Shown: positions 54,186-62,565 of the stretch, in pieces
Numbering within the stretch: the first letter of the stretch is position 1
Layout: each line of letters opens with the position of its first letter
Assembly (NCBI RefSeq): GCF_013033355.1
Contig: NZ_WQDY01000007.1
Span: 1-64,000 of the forward strand
Reading direction: 5' to 3'
Length of the DNA: 64,000 nt
Origin: Ruegeria lacuscaerulensis
GTDB lineage: Bacteria; Pseudomonadota; Alphaproteobacteria; Rhodobacterales; Rhodobacteraceae
Position numbers and translations under genes: made by a program
The notes under the pieces: model-generated
Seen by the model: only the letters and a program-made list of their open reading frames with translations
Told to the model about the DNA's origin: nothing
Database searches by the model: none

Positions 54186-55034
54186 TCAGGACAGCTCGCG
54201 CCTCGACAGGAAAACATCGGCCCATCTGCGGTCTGTACCGGATAGATAATGCATGCATTGTTCCGCGTCTGTCCGCTGCAGTCTTTTGTTCCTGCTACCC
54301 ATGATATAAACAAAGTCAAACGCCTTCAGGACCGCGGCAAAGGCCTGGGCGTCGAATTCAGGCTTTGGTATCCGCCACCCTTCGAACACCGCCAAATCAA
54401 CGCGCTGCCAGAATCCGAGTGGAAGTTCGCTCATCAGCACCTCATCCAAACCTTGGGTATCAGATTTCCAAATCAACCGTCGCTTTCGGGCCTCATCCCC
54501 CATGCAATCGTCAAGCAACTGCTCCGATATCTTGCGGATCGGGGCTTTGATCACGTGATGGTTTCTGCCCGCTACTGCATTCTCATTGAACGAAAAATTT
54601 CCTCCGTTCACATCGTCAGTAAAAAAGGTCAACTCACCATCTGTCGTTCCCAGACCGAAGTTATGGACCGTCGCAGTTGGCATCCCGCCGATATTTCGCT
54701 CAAGATGCTCGACATTGTCCGGGCTGGGTTCGAAACAGGAAGCGGAATGCACGTTCTGGTAATTGAGCAGCACCTGCCGCGTATAGAGCCCGACATTCGC
54801 CCCGACATCAATAAGATGGTAAGAGGCTGCATCGCAAACCTGACCAATGAAGCGTGTTTCGTTGAAATTCCACTCGTACTGCTGCGCGACATGAGGAAAG
54901 ATCGAGCCATCGGTCAGAAGCGAGATCTCGTCCCCCCGCTCAAACGTTCCACGAAGAGGGCTTTCCTCGGATAGCCGCATTTGCACCGAGGTGCAGGTAC
55001 GTCGAAGAAAACGTATCTGTTGACGGTTCATCAT
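54186..55034 (-). CDS. FkbM-family methyltransferase
   Basis: The 282-residue product has the SAM-binding loop LIDVGANVGLYTRQ near residue 74, CFEPSPDNVEHLERNI near 98 and the FkbM hallmark IWKSDTQGLDEVLM near 187. FkbM proteins methylate hydroxyl groups of sugars or small molecules. It is isolated, converges with recR (35-bp gap) and has no sugar-biosynthesis neighbours. Codon use looks less GC-rich than dnaX-recR, which hints at acquisition but does not prove it. Confidence 0.85.
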   Translation of the reverse strand: MMNRQQIRFLRRTCTSVQMRLSEESPLRGTFERGDEISLLTDGSIFPHVAQQYEWNFNETRFIGQVCDAASYHLIDVGANVGLYTRQVLLNYQNVHSASCFEPSPDNVEHLERNIGGMPTATVHNFGLGTTDGELTFFTDDVNGGNFSFNENAVAGRNHHVIKAPIRKISEQLLDDCMGDEARKRRLIWKSDTQGLDEVLMSELPLGFWQRVDLAVFEGWRIPKPEFDAQAFAAVLKAFDFVYIMGSRNKRLQRTDAEQCMHYLSGTDRRWADVFLSRRELS

Positions 55035-55243
55035 GTGATCCTGAATAGTGAAAACATCTAATCTCGAACAACGGCCACCACCGGCATTACCCGATCGCGC
55101 ACAAAATGGAACAATTGCGCCTGCTTCTCAAGATTTGATAGAAACGTTCGGCACATTTGGCGCTTTAGATGCGCCGGACTTTGGTATCAACTCGATTCCG
55201 AATGCGAGCGTCCGTTATTCGACATATTTCAGGAGCTTAACCA

Positions 55244-55732
55244 ATGCCACGTCTTCTTGCTCTTTTGTTAACGGTAGTCACAACAACAACAGCGTTTGCA
55301 CAAGACCTCATCGACAAGGGTTTCGTCGAGGGTTGGAACATCATGATGGACCCTGCGCTTGGGAATGGGTGCCTGATCCAGACGATTTATCAGGATCTCT
55401 CGGTCGTGCGTATCGGGTATGACGCGTTGGACAAACGCGGTTATTTCGCCGTCTACAACAAGGCCTGGGGCGAGATCGAACAGGGCGAGAGCTATCCGAT
55501 CCGTTTTGAACTGGATGGCAAAAGCTACGATGGCACCGCAATCGGATTCAACGAACGCGATGTGCCCGGTGCAACGGTGTTTTTCACTGACCCCAAATTC
55601 GTTGATGCGATTGCACAGAACAAGACCTTGACCATCTACAACCCGCAAGGTGAAACCGTGATGGCCATTGATCTGAAAGGCACCGCCAAGGCGCTGGGCT
55701 ATGCGCGGGAGTGCCAGAACCGCGAGCTTTAA
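55244..55732 (+). CDS. Secreted protein of unknown function
   Basis: The 162-residue product has a clear Sec signal peptide (MPRLLALLLTVVTTTTAFA, cut before QDL). The mature domain of about 140 residues has two widely spaced cysteines that could form a disulfide. AGGAG lies 9 nt before the ATG. I do not recognise the family. Its stop overlaps the stop of the converging RNase T2 gene, so the two are tightly packed; both products are exported. The 209 bp upstream are AT-richer and empty. Confidence 0.75.
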   Translation: MPRLLALLLTVVTTTTAFAQDLIDKGFVEGWNIMMDPALGNGCLIQTIYQDLSVVRIGYDALDKRGYFAVYNKAWGEIEQGESYPIRFELDGKSYDGTAIGFNERDVPGATVFFTDPKFVDAIAQNKTLTIYNPQGETVMAIDLKGTAKALGYARECQNREL

Positions 55733-56370
55733 CGAATCGGATCGAACAGAGCATCCTTGGCCGTGCAGTCGCGGATCACATCTCGGCCACATGGCACCGG
55801 TTTCAGGTCGCGCGACAGGCAAAGGCGTACCTCTTCGATATAGCCCTGTTTGCAGGTGACGGTGATCATGTCGCGCTCTAGCGCAGGGTTTTCCTTTAGA
55901 AACGCCTCTTCCACCACTGAGGCGGGCAGTTTGACCGCCCCGTCCAGCTTGCGGAACACAGGCGGGCGGGTGACACCCTCATAGGCCGCGCGCGACAAAG
56001 CGTAGTAGTCCGCCGCAGACAGGCCCGAACAGGTTCCGTGCTTCTTCCACTGGTGCCACGCCAGCCCAGAGGTGCCTTGAATATCCGCCATCTCGCGCGT
56101 CATCGCGCGCGACGGCGGCGCCTTGACCGTCGGGCAATAAGACGGCCAGCCTTGATGATATTGCGGCCAAAGCCCGTGCAGGATCCACCCATGATCGTGC
56201 CGCGCATCGCATTGATCAGAGCCGCGCGCATCACCTTCGCGGGCACACCAGTTGGGCGACCAGCTCAGCGACAGGACGTAATAGTCGAAAACGCCCGCCT
56301 TCTCTCCATCGGCCAGTGCGACCAGCCCGCTGAACGCCCACATGACCAGCGCTAGAATCCCGTGACGCAT
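55729..56370 (-). CDS. Ribonuclease T2 family, secreted
   Basis: From MRHGILALVMWAFSGLVALA the product has 213 residues with a signal peptide. Both catalytic segments are present: CAS-I WILHGLWPQ near residue 61 and CAS-II WHQWKKHGTC near 104, each with its histidine. Several cysteines suggest disulfides. T2 enzymes cut single-stranded RNA through a 2',3'-cyclic intermediate and act in the periplasm or outside, probably in RNA scavenging. AGAGG supports the start. Confidence 0.93.
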   Translation of the reverse strand: MRHGILALVMWAFSGLVALADGEKAGVFDYYVLSLSWSPNWCAREGDARGSDQCDARHDHGWILHGLWPQYHQGWPSYCPTVKAPPSRAMTREMADIQGTSGLAWHQWKKHGTCSGLSAADYYALSRAAYEGVTRPPVFRKLDGAVKLPASVVEEAFLKENPALERDMITVTCKQGYIEEVRLCLSRDLKPVPCGRDVIRDCTAKDALFDPIR

Positions 56371-56500
56371 TCGCCTCTTCCCTTCTTGCCTTTGCGCGAC
56401 TATATAGGCCCGAAGTTCCCCGACAACGGAAACCTGCCCCAAGATCACGGGGCCGCCGAATTCCGGCGACGGGACAGATGTATTTACAGGAGACGGGCTG

Positions 56501-57262
56501 ATGGCAAAACCGCTTATGGCCAAAGCAACCGCCGTTTGGCTGGTGGACAACACCACGATCAGCTTCAAGCAGATCGCGGATTTCGTAGGAATGCACGAGC
56601 TTGAAGTGCAGGGTATCGCGGACGGTGACGTGGCCGCCGGCGTCAAAGGCTTTGACCCCATCGCCAACAACCAGCTGACCCAGGATGAGATCGACGCGGC
56701 GCAGAACAACCCGCTGCACAAGCTGAAGCTCAAGTTCAACGCCGCTGCGGCAGGCGAGGAAAAGCGCCGTGGCCCGCGCTATACCCCTCTGTCCAAGCGT
56801 CAGGACCGTCCGAACTCGATCCTGTGGCTGGTCAAATTTCACCCGGAACTCAGCGACGGCCAGATCGCCAAGCTGGTCGGCACCACCAAGCCCACCATCC
56901 AGTCGATCCGTGAGCGTACCCATTGGAACATCGCCAACATGCAGCCGATCGACCCGGTTGCGCTGGGCCTGTGCAAACAGTCCGAGCTGGACGCGATTGT
57001 CCAAAAAGCCGCCGCGAAGAAGGCCGCCGAAGGTGGCGTCATGAGCGATGATGAGCGCCGCAAGCTGGTCTCGACCGAGCAGTCGCTGGAAATGGACGCC
57101 GCACCGAAAATCCCGACGGCCATCGAGGGGCTCGAAACCTTCTCGCTGTCCGATGATCCGGTCGAGGAAAAAGACGATGAACCGATCATCGACGCCGATA
57201 GCTTCTTCAACCTGCCCAAAGGTGGCGGCGACGAGGAAGAAGACGAAGATCCGCGCTTCTGA
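56501..57262 (+). CDS. DUF1013 family cell-cycle/transcription regulator
   Basis: The 253-residue product begins MAKPLMAKATAVWLVDNTTI and belongs to DUF1013, conserved in alphaproteobacteria. In Caulobacter a member has, as I recall, been reported as the RNA-polymerase-associated factor TrcR. HTH-like segments are visible near residue 22 (FKQIADFVGMHELEVQGIA) and near 120 (SDGQIAKLVGTTKPTIQSIR). The last 25 residues are acidic (GGGDEEEDEDPRF). CAGGAG lies 9 nt upstream. A terminator follows directly. Confidence 0.88.
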   Translation: MAKPLMAKATAVWLVDNTTISFKQIADFVGMHELEVQGIADGDVAAGVKGFDPIANNQLTQDEIDAAQNNPLHKLKLKFNAAAAGEEKRRGPRYTPLSKRQDRPNSILWLVKFHPELSDGQIAKLVGTTKPTIQSIRERTHWNIANMQPIDPVALGLCKQSELDAIVQKAAAKKAAEGGVMSDDERRKLVSTEQSLEMDAAPKIPTAIEGLETFSLSDDPVEEKDDEPIIDADSFFNLPKGGGDEEEDEDPRF

Positions 57263-57271
57263 TACCCAATC

Positions 57272-57302
57272 AGCCCCGGTCCGAAACGGCCGGGGCTTTT
57301 TT
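57272..57302 (+). terminator. Rho-independent terminator of the DUF1013 gene
   Basis: AGCCCCGG (57272-57279) pairs with CCGGGGCT (57290-57297) and six T follow. It lies 10 bp after the stop. Confidence 0.9.
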
Positions 57303-57315
57303 GCCCGAGATACCT

Positions 57316-57708
57316 ATGCTGAATGTCTTGTCCTCTGTCTTCGGCCCGCACCGTGCGGTGTCGATCTATGCGTTTCTGAAAACATGGGGCCTGCTGATGG
57401 TGGCGATCGTCGGCACAGTCTCGGTCGCGGCAGCACTGCTGGTACTCAACGATGATGGCGCGCATGAACACGACTCGTACCTGACGGTTGCGGTTCTGAC
57501 GGCGACCCCAATGAACGGGGACTTGAAACACGGCGTTATCGCGTCGGTTAAGCTGCCCGACGGGTCCACCATTTCGATCGACGAATCCAAGGAACACGTC
57601 GCGCGCACCGTCGGCGATACGGCCTGCGTCGAAAAACGCGTTTACGTCAATAGCGGGGAAGCAAGGTACCGCTTCAAAATGCCGAGCCTCTGCGAGGCCA
57701 ACCAATAA
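57316..57708 (+). CDS. Small membrane-anchored protein of unknown function
   Basis: From MLNVLSSVFGPHRAVSIYAF the product has 130 residues. One membrane helix (WGLLMVAIVGTVSVAAALLV) near residue 25 is followed by a soluble domain of about 85 residues with two cysteines. It lies between two terminators, so it is likely monocistronic, with a promoter that must lie in or just after the preceding terminator. No family recognised. A TTG at 57301 would add 5 residues but lies in the terminator tail. Confidence 0.7.
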   Translation: MLNVLSSVFGPHRAVSIYAFLKTWGLLMVAIVGTVSVAAALLVLNDDGAHEHDSYLTVAVLTATPMNGDLKHGVIASVKLPDGSTISIDESKEHVARTVGDTACVEKRVYVNSGEARYRFKMPSLCEANQ

Positions 57709-57711
57709 GCA

Positions 57712-57745
57712 AAACCGCCCGGAGGCATCTCCGGGCGGTTTTTCC
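57712..57745. terminator. Bidirectional terminator between converging genes
   Basis: A perfect 13-bp stem AAACCGCCCGGAG (57712-57724) with its complement (57729-57741) around the loop GCAT has T-rich tails in both directions. It serves the small membrane protein and the permease. Confidence 0.9.
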
Positions 57746-57746
57746 T

Positions 57747-58778
57747 TTAGATCATCTGGAAGACGATCCCTGAGATGATCGCGCCAGTAATCCCCAATCC
57801 AAGATAGGTCGCAAAGACCCGTGGCTTGACCAGCGACCATACGGCAGCCATCGCCGGGATCGAGCTGACCGCGCCTGCGATCATGAACGACATGGCAGCG
57901 CCTGCGCTCATGCCCTGCTCGGTCAGACCCGCTAGCAACGGCGGTGCGACGTAAGAGTTCAGATAGGCAGGCATTCCGACCAGCGCCGCGATGACAATCG
58001 GCACGACGCCTTCGCCCCCAACCACACGCGCGATCAGGTCGGCGGGCACATAGCTGACCAGAAGCGCCTCGAGCACATAGGCCAAAGCTAGCCATTTCAG
58101 CAGGAACATCCCGTTCTGGACAAACTCAGCCCGGAACCGCGTGCGGCGTTCCGGTTCCTGCCAGAATTTCCAGACCGGCTTGTCGTCCTGTTTCGGACCA
58201 CAGCCGCAGCACCCGGCGGGTTTGTAAACACGCAGAGGCTCGGCGAACGCCCCACCGCGCATCAAGGCACGCACCACGAAGCCTCCGAACAGGCCCAAAG
58301 CGACGGCGGCGACGGCCTTACCGATGGCAAACGGCCAACCCAGCGCGCCCGCCGTGATCAGCAGGGTCGGCGGGTCGATCAGCGGTGAGCTCAACCAAAA
58401 CGCCATCACCGCCGACAAAGGCGCGCCCAGCGCCAGCAGACCGGCGATGAAGGGGATCACCTCGCATGAACAGAACGGGGCAAGGCCACCGAACAGGGCG
58501 GCGAGGAAAATCATCCGCGTCTCGCGCCCCTCAAATGCACGGGCGACCATGACTTCGGCACCGGTGGCCCTGAGGTAGGATAGGAGCAGAACTGCGAACA
58601 GAATATACTGCCCGGTATGCGCCAGCGCTTTGCCCGCGAAGACTACCACCTCACCCCAGTTTCCGGGGTCCAGAACGGCAACCGCGATCAGAATAGCCAC
58701 GATCACTGCCCAGGGCGTTTTGATCAACTCCAGCGCAGCTTTGGCTTGGACCTTCGGGTTTTGCGTTAACTCAGCCAT
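57747..58778 (-). CDS. ArsP-like permease (DUF318)
   Basis: From MAELTQNPKVQAKAALELIK the product has 343 residues and about 8-10 membrane helices. The family motif PFCSCEVIPFIAGLLALGAP lies near residue 85. A cytoplasmic loop contains a CCGCGPK cysteine cluster near residue 173 that could bind metal. ArsP-type permeases export trivalent organoarsenicals or related metal compounds; the substrate here is unknown. It overlaps the ArsR gene by 8 bp, so the two are co-expressed. Confidence 0.85.
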   Translation of the reverse strand: MAELTQNPKVQAKAALELIKTPWAVIVAILIAVAVLDPGNWGEVVVFAGKALAHTGQYILFAVLLLSYLRATGAEVMVARAFEGRETRMIFLAALFGGLAPFCSCEVIPFIAGLLALGAPLSAVMAFWLSSPLIDPPTLLITAGALGWPFAIGKAVAAVALGLFGGFVVRALMRGGAFAEPLRVYKPAGCCGCGPKQDDKPVWKFWQEPERRTRFRAEFVQNGMFLLKWLALAYVLEALLVSYVPADLIARVVGGEGVVPIVIAALVGMPAYLNSYVAPPLLAGLTEQGMSAGAAMSFMIAGAVSSIPAMAAVWSLVKPRVFATYLGLGITGAIISGIVFQMI

Positions 58779-59079
58779 CGTTTGCAGCCTTTCCGACTTC
58801 GTCGGCGCAGCACTCGGACAGAATGAACTGCGCCAAAGCGCGCAGCTCGTCATAGCTGGCGCGGTTGATGGTGGTGCGACCGATCTTTTCCTGCTGCACG
58901 ACCCCTCCTGCGGCCAGAAAGCGCAGATGATGGGCAAGAGTAGACGGCGCAATTCCGGTGCGTTCCTGAATCTCACCAACCGTCAGCCCGGCCTGACCGG
59001 CGCGGACCAGCGTTTTGAGAACCTTCAACCGGGCCTCGGACCCCATGGCGGAAAATCCTGCTGCTGCAGTTTCCCACAT
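58771..59079 (-). CDS. ArsR-family metal-responsive repressor
   Basis: The 102-residue product has the ArsR winged HTH (LKTLVRAGQAGLTVGEIQER, TGIAPSTLAHHLRFL). A Cys pair lies near the C-terminus (LSECCADE), a possible arsenite or metal site as in other ArsR subtypes. A perfect palindrome 15 bp upstream is the likely operator. It probably represses itself and the overlapping permease gene. Confidence 0.9.
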   Translation of the reverse strand: MWETAAAGFSAMGSEARLKVLKTLVRAGQAGLTVGEIQERTGIAPSTLAHHLRFLAAGGVVQQEKIGRTTINRASYDELRALAQFILSECCADEVGKAANDG

Positions 59080-59094
59080 ATCGCAACTCCATTA

Positions 59095-59110
59095 AACTAG
59101 ATTTCTAGTT
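59095..59110. promoter_or_regulatory. Palindromic operator, probably for ArsR
   Basis: AACTAGA-TT-TCTAGTT is a perfect 7-2-7 inverted repeat 15 bp upstream of the arsR start, the usual place for an ArsR operator. It also lies in the divergent region shared with tauR, about 85 bp from that gene. Confidence 0.7.
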
Positions 59111-59149
59111 ATTTAGGTTAATGTCGCGTACCCGTCAATGACAAAATGC

Positions 59150-59181
59150 GTAAGTCCAGATTGCTCACCGCATAAGTCCAC
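59150..59181 (-). promoter_or_regulatory. Pair of TauR-type repeats upstream of tauR
   Basis: On the minus strand there are CTGGACTTAC (59150-59159) and GTGGACTTAT (59172-59181), 22 bp apart. They match the TauR direct-repeat sequence CTGGACYTAA known from Rhodobacter capsulatus at 9 and 8 of 10 positions. The second lies between the -35 and -10 of the tauR promoter, so autorepression is likely. Confidence 0.7.
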
Positions 59182-59189
59182 CCTATAAG
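59161..59189 (+). promoter_or_regulatory. Promoter of tauR
   Basis: TTGCTC (59161-59166), a 17-bp spacer and TATAAG (59184-59189) predict transcription from about 59196. That is the first base of the tauR start codon, which points to a leaderless message. Confidence 0.6.
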
Positions 59190-59195
59190 ACTTGA

Positions 59196-60656
59196 ATGGG
59201 CATCTCAGTCGACACCTTCTTTCTGGAACTCAACGGTCAGGGCACGTTGCAGGCGCAGATCCAGCAAATGATTGCCGAAGGCATCCTGTCGGGTCGTTTT
59301 CATGTGGGCGAGAAGCTGCCCTCGTCCCGCAAACTGGCGGCCCATCTGGGCGTCAGCCGGATCACGGTGACACTGGCCTATACGGAACTGCTGGCCAATG
59401 ACTATCTGACCGCCAAGGGCCGGTCGGGGTATTACGTGTCGGAAAACGCGCCAGTGCCCCCGAAATACACGCCCACCCCGCGCGGCGACGAGACGGTTGA
59501 CTGGACCACGGCACTGGCCCGCCGATTCTCGGACGGGGACACCCTGACCAAGCCTGCTGACTGGCGCGACTACCGCTATCCGTTCATCTACGGTCAGGCC
59601 GACCGGTCGCTGTTCGATCATGCCAACTGGCGCCTTTGCGCAGTTAGGGCGCTGGGGCACAAGGATTTCGATTCTCTGACCGGCGATTACGTGGATCAGG
59701 ATGACCCGCTGCTGGTCGAATTCATCGCCCGCCACACCCTGCCCCGCCGCGGCATCGCCGCCCGCCCCGAAGAGATTTTGATCACCATGGGCGCACAGAA
59801 CGCGCTTTGGCTGGCCTCTCGCATTCTGTTGAACCACAACCGAACTGCTGTGATCGAAGACCCATGTTATTACGCCCTGCGCGATCTTCTGAACCATTCC
59901 GATTGCAAAGTGGCTCCGGTCGCAGTGGATCGCGATGGTTTGCCACCCGAGGCGCTGCCCGATCAGACCGATGTGATCTTTACCACCCCCAGCCACCAAA
60001 GCCCGACCACAGCCACCATGCCCGTGGACCGGCGCACCACCCTGCTGGCCCGCGCCCGCGAATTGGACGCCATGGTGGTCGAGGATGACTATGAATTCGA
60101 AATGGCCTTTCTGGGTGCGCCCTCGCCCGCGCTCAAATCGATGGACCGGGATGGGCGGGTGATCTATGTGGGCAGCTTTTCCAAATCGCTGTTCCCTGGC
60201 CTGCGCCTTGGCTACATGGTCGGGTCCGAGCCGTTCATCCGCGAGGCCCGCGCCCTGCGGTCGCTGGTTCTGCGCCACCCGCCGGGGCATATCCAGCGCA
60301 CGGCGGCCTATTTCCTGTCCCTTGGCCATTATGACGCGCAGATCCGGCGGATGTCCAAAGCACTGGCGCAGCGGCGCGCGGCGCTGGATCAGGCCGTTGA
60401 ACAGCACGGCCTGACCGTGGCCGGGCGCGGCGTGCTGGGCGGCTCATCCATCTGGATGTCGGCACCGGATCATATGGACACGGCCCGGCTAGCTCAGGAA
60501 TTACAGGGCCAGAGCGTTCATATCGAGCCCGGCGCGCCCTTTTTTTCCAGCCCTGACCGGCCGCAGAATTTCTACCGTCTGGGATATTCCTCGATCGCGC
60601 CGGATCGCATCAATCCGGGCATAAAACGCATCGCCGAGGCAATCCACGCCTGTTAG
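59196..60656 (+). CDS. tauR: MocR/GntR-family taurine regulator TauR
   Basis: The 486-residue product joins an N-terminal GntR winged HTH (KLPSSRKLAAHLGVSRITVT near residue 47) to an aminotransferase-like PLP domain from about residue 110. The PLP lysine is in SFSKSLFPGLRLGY near residue 329. The predicted transcript starts at or next to the ATG. It sits directly upstream of xsc, and TauR-type repeats lie before both genes. In relatives it activates taurine-use genes and represses itself. Confidence 0.92.
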   Translation: MGISVDTFFLELNGQGTLQAQIQQMIAEGILSGRFHVGEKLPSSRKLAAHLGVSRITVTLAYTELLANDYLTAKGRSGYYVSENAPVPPKYTPTPRGDETVDWTTALARRFSDGDTLTKPADWRDYRYPFIYGQADRSLFDHANWRLCAVRALGHKDFDSLTGDYVDQDDPLLVEFIARHTLPRRGIAARPEEILITMGAQNALWLASRILLNHNRTAVIEDPCYYALRDLLNHSDCKVAPVAVDRDGLPPEALPDQTDVIFTTPSHQSPTTATMPVDRRTTLLARARELDAMVVEDDYEFEMAFLGAPSPALKSMDRDGRVIYVGSFSKSLFPGLRLGYMVGSEPFIREARALRSLVLRHPPGHIQRTAAYFLSLGHYDAQIRRMSKALAQRRAALDQAVEQHGLTVAGRGVLGGSSIWMSAPDHMDTARLAQELQGQSVHIEPGAPFFSSPDRPQNFYRLGYSSIAPDRINPGIKRIAEAIHAC

Positions 60657-60663
60657 CGCAACA

Positions 60664-60696
60664 CTGGACCTATTCCGCCGCGCATTCTGGCCCTAA
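60664..60696 (+). promoter_or_regulatory. Pair of TauR-type repeats upstream of xsc
   Basis: CTGGACCTAT (60664-60673) and CTGGCCCTAA (60687-60696) each match CTGGACYTAA at 9 of 10 positions and are 23 bp apart. A -10-like TATCTA (60725-60730) with no good -35 lies downstream. This places the repeats near -73 and -50, a normal activator position. Confidence 0.75.
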
Positions 60697-60781
60697 CGCC
60701 GCCCCGCGCCATCCGTCAAAACCGTATCTAAAGGCAGGGCAAGAGACCCGGCCATTCCACATATGCGCGGAGATCACTCAG

Positions 60782-62560
60782 ATGAAAATGACCACGGAAG
60801 AGGCCTTTGTTAAGGTTCTGCAAATGCACGGGATCGAACATGCGTTCGGGATCATTGGCTCGGCCATGATGCCGATCTCGGACCTGTTCCCCAAAGCGGG
60901 GATCATGTTCTGGGACTGCGCACACGAAGGCAGCGCCGGTATGATGGCCGACGGCTACACCCGCGCTACCGGCAAGATGTCGATGATGATCGCGCAGAAC
61001 GGCCCCGGTATCACCAACTTTGTCACCGCCGTCAAAACCGCCTATTGGAACCACACCCCGCTGCTGCTGGTCACGCCGCAGGCCGCGAACAAGACCATCG
61101 GTCAGGGTGGTTTCCAGGAAGTCGAGCAGATGAAACTGTTCGAAGACATGGTCGCCTATCAGGAAGAGGTCCGCGATCCGACCCGCGTGTGCGAGGTTCT
61201 GAACCGCGTGATCATGCAGGCCAAACGCGCCAGCGCTCCTGCGCAGCTGAACATCCCGCGCGATATGTGGACTCAGGTTATCGACGTGGACCTGCCCGCG
61301 ATTGTAGAATTCGAACGTCCCTCGGGCGGCGAAAGCGCCGTAGCGCAGGCGGCCGAGCTGCTGTCGAACGCCAAGAATCCAGTGATCCTGAACGGTGCGG
61401 GCGTGGTTCTTTCCGAAGGTGGAATCGAGGCGTCCAAGGCACTGGCCGAGCGTCTGGATGCGCCGGTCTGCGTCGGCTACCAGCACAATGACGCCTTCCC
61501 CGGCTCGCACCCTCTGTTTGCTGGCCCGCTGGGCTATAACGGCTCAAAGGCGGGGATGGAGCTGATCAGCGAGGCCGATGTGGTTCTGTGCCTCGGCACC
61601 CGTCTGAACCCGTTCTCGACCCTGCCGGGCTACGGCATGGAATACTGGCCTGCGGATGCCAAGATCATTCAGGTCGACATCAACCCGGATCGGATCGGCC
61701 TGACCAAAAAGGTCTCGGTTGGCATCATCGGCGACGCGGCCAAGGTGGCCAATGGCATTCTAGCAAATCTCGGCGATACAGCTGGCGACGCCGGTCGCGA
61801 TGAGCGAAAGGCGAAAATCGCTCAGAAGAAATCCGCTTGGGCGCAGCAACTGTCCAGCATGGACCACGAGGATGACGATCCGGGCACCACATGGAACCAG
61901 CGCGCCCGCGCGGCCAAGCCCGACTGGATGAGCCCCCGCATGGCGTGGCGCGCGATCCAGTCCGCCCTGCCGAAAGAGGCGATCATCTCGTCCGATATCG
62001 GCAACAACTGCGCCATCGGCAACGCTTATCCTTCCTTCGAGGATGGCCGCAAATATCTGGCCCCGGGCCTGTTCGGCCCCTGCGGCTATGGCCTGCCGTC
62101 GATCATGGGTGCCAAGATCGGCTGCCCGGATGTGCCGGTTGTGGGCTTTGCTGGTGACGGTGCATTTGGCATCGCCGTGAACGAACTGACCGCCATTGGG
62201 CGCGAAGAATGGCCCGCGATTACGCAGATCGTCTTCCGCAACTATCAGTGGGGGGCGGAGAAACGGAACTCGACCCTGTGGTTCGACGACAACTTTGTGG
62301 GCACCGAGCTGGACACCAAGGTCTCTTACGCCGGTATCGCGCAGGCCTGCGGCCTGAAAGGCGTGGTGGCACGCACCATGGACGAGCTGACAGCAGCCCT
62401 GAATCAGGCCATCGAGGACCAGAAGAACGGCATCACTACCCTGATCGAAGCCATGATCAATCAGGAACTGGGCGAGCCCTTCCGCCGCGACGCGATGAAG
62501 AAACCGGTGGCCGTTGCAGGCGTCACCGCCGATGACATGACCCCGCAGGCCGGGGCGTAA
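60782..62560 (+). CDS. xsc: Sulfoacetaldehyde acetyltransferase
   Basis: The 592-residue product is a thiamine-diphosphate enzyme. It has the glutamate region FWDCAHEGSAGMMADGYTRA near residue 42, FNPFSTLPGYG-like ligand segments (RLNPFSTLPGYGMEYWP near 278) and the ThDP/Mg motif GDGAFGIAVNEL near 458. The Xsc-typical stretch RNYQWGAEKRNSTLWFDDNF follows. It converts sulfoacetaldehyde and phosphate to acetyl phosphate and sulfite. GGAG lies 9 nt before the ATG. It is followed by pta after 5 bp. Confidence 0.96.
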   Translation: MKMTTEEAFVKVLQMHGIEHAFGIIGSAMMPISDLFPKAGIMFWDCAHEGSAGMMADGYTRATGKMSMMIAQNGPGITNFVTAVKTAYWNHTPLLLVTPQAANKTIGQGGFQEVEQMKLFEDMVAYQEEVRDPTRVCEVLNRVIMQAKRASAPAQLNIPRDMWTQVIDVDLPAIVEFERPSGGESAVAQAAELLSNAKNPVILNGAGVVLSEGGIEASKALAERLDAPVCVGYQHNDAFPGSHPLFAGPLGYNGSKAGMELISEADVVLCLGTRLNPFSTLPGYGMEYWPADAKIIQVDINPDRIGLTKKVSVGIIGDAAKVANGILANLGDTAGDAGRDERKAKIAQKKSAWAQQLSSMDHEDDDPGTTWNQRARAAKPDWMSPRMAWRAIQSALPKEAIISSDIGNNCAIGNAYPSFEDGRKYLAPGLFGPCGYGLPSIMGAKIGCPDVPVVGFAGDGAFGIAVNELTAIGREEWPAITQIVFRNYQWGAEKRNSTLWFDDNFVGTELDTKVSYAGIAQACGLKGVVARTMDELTAALNQAIEDQKNGITTLIEAMINQELGEPFRRDAMKKPVAVAGVTADDMTPQAGA

Positions 62561-62565
62561 TCCGC

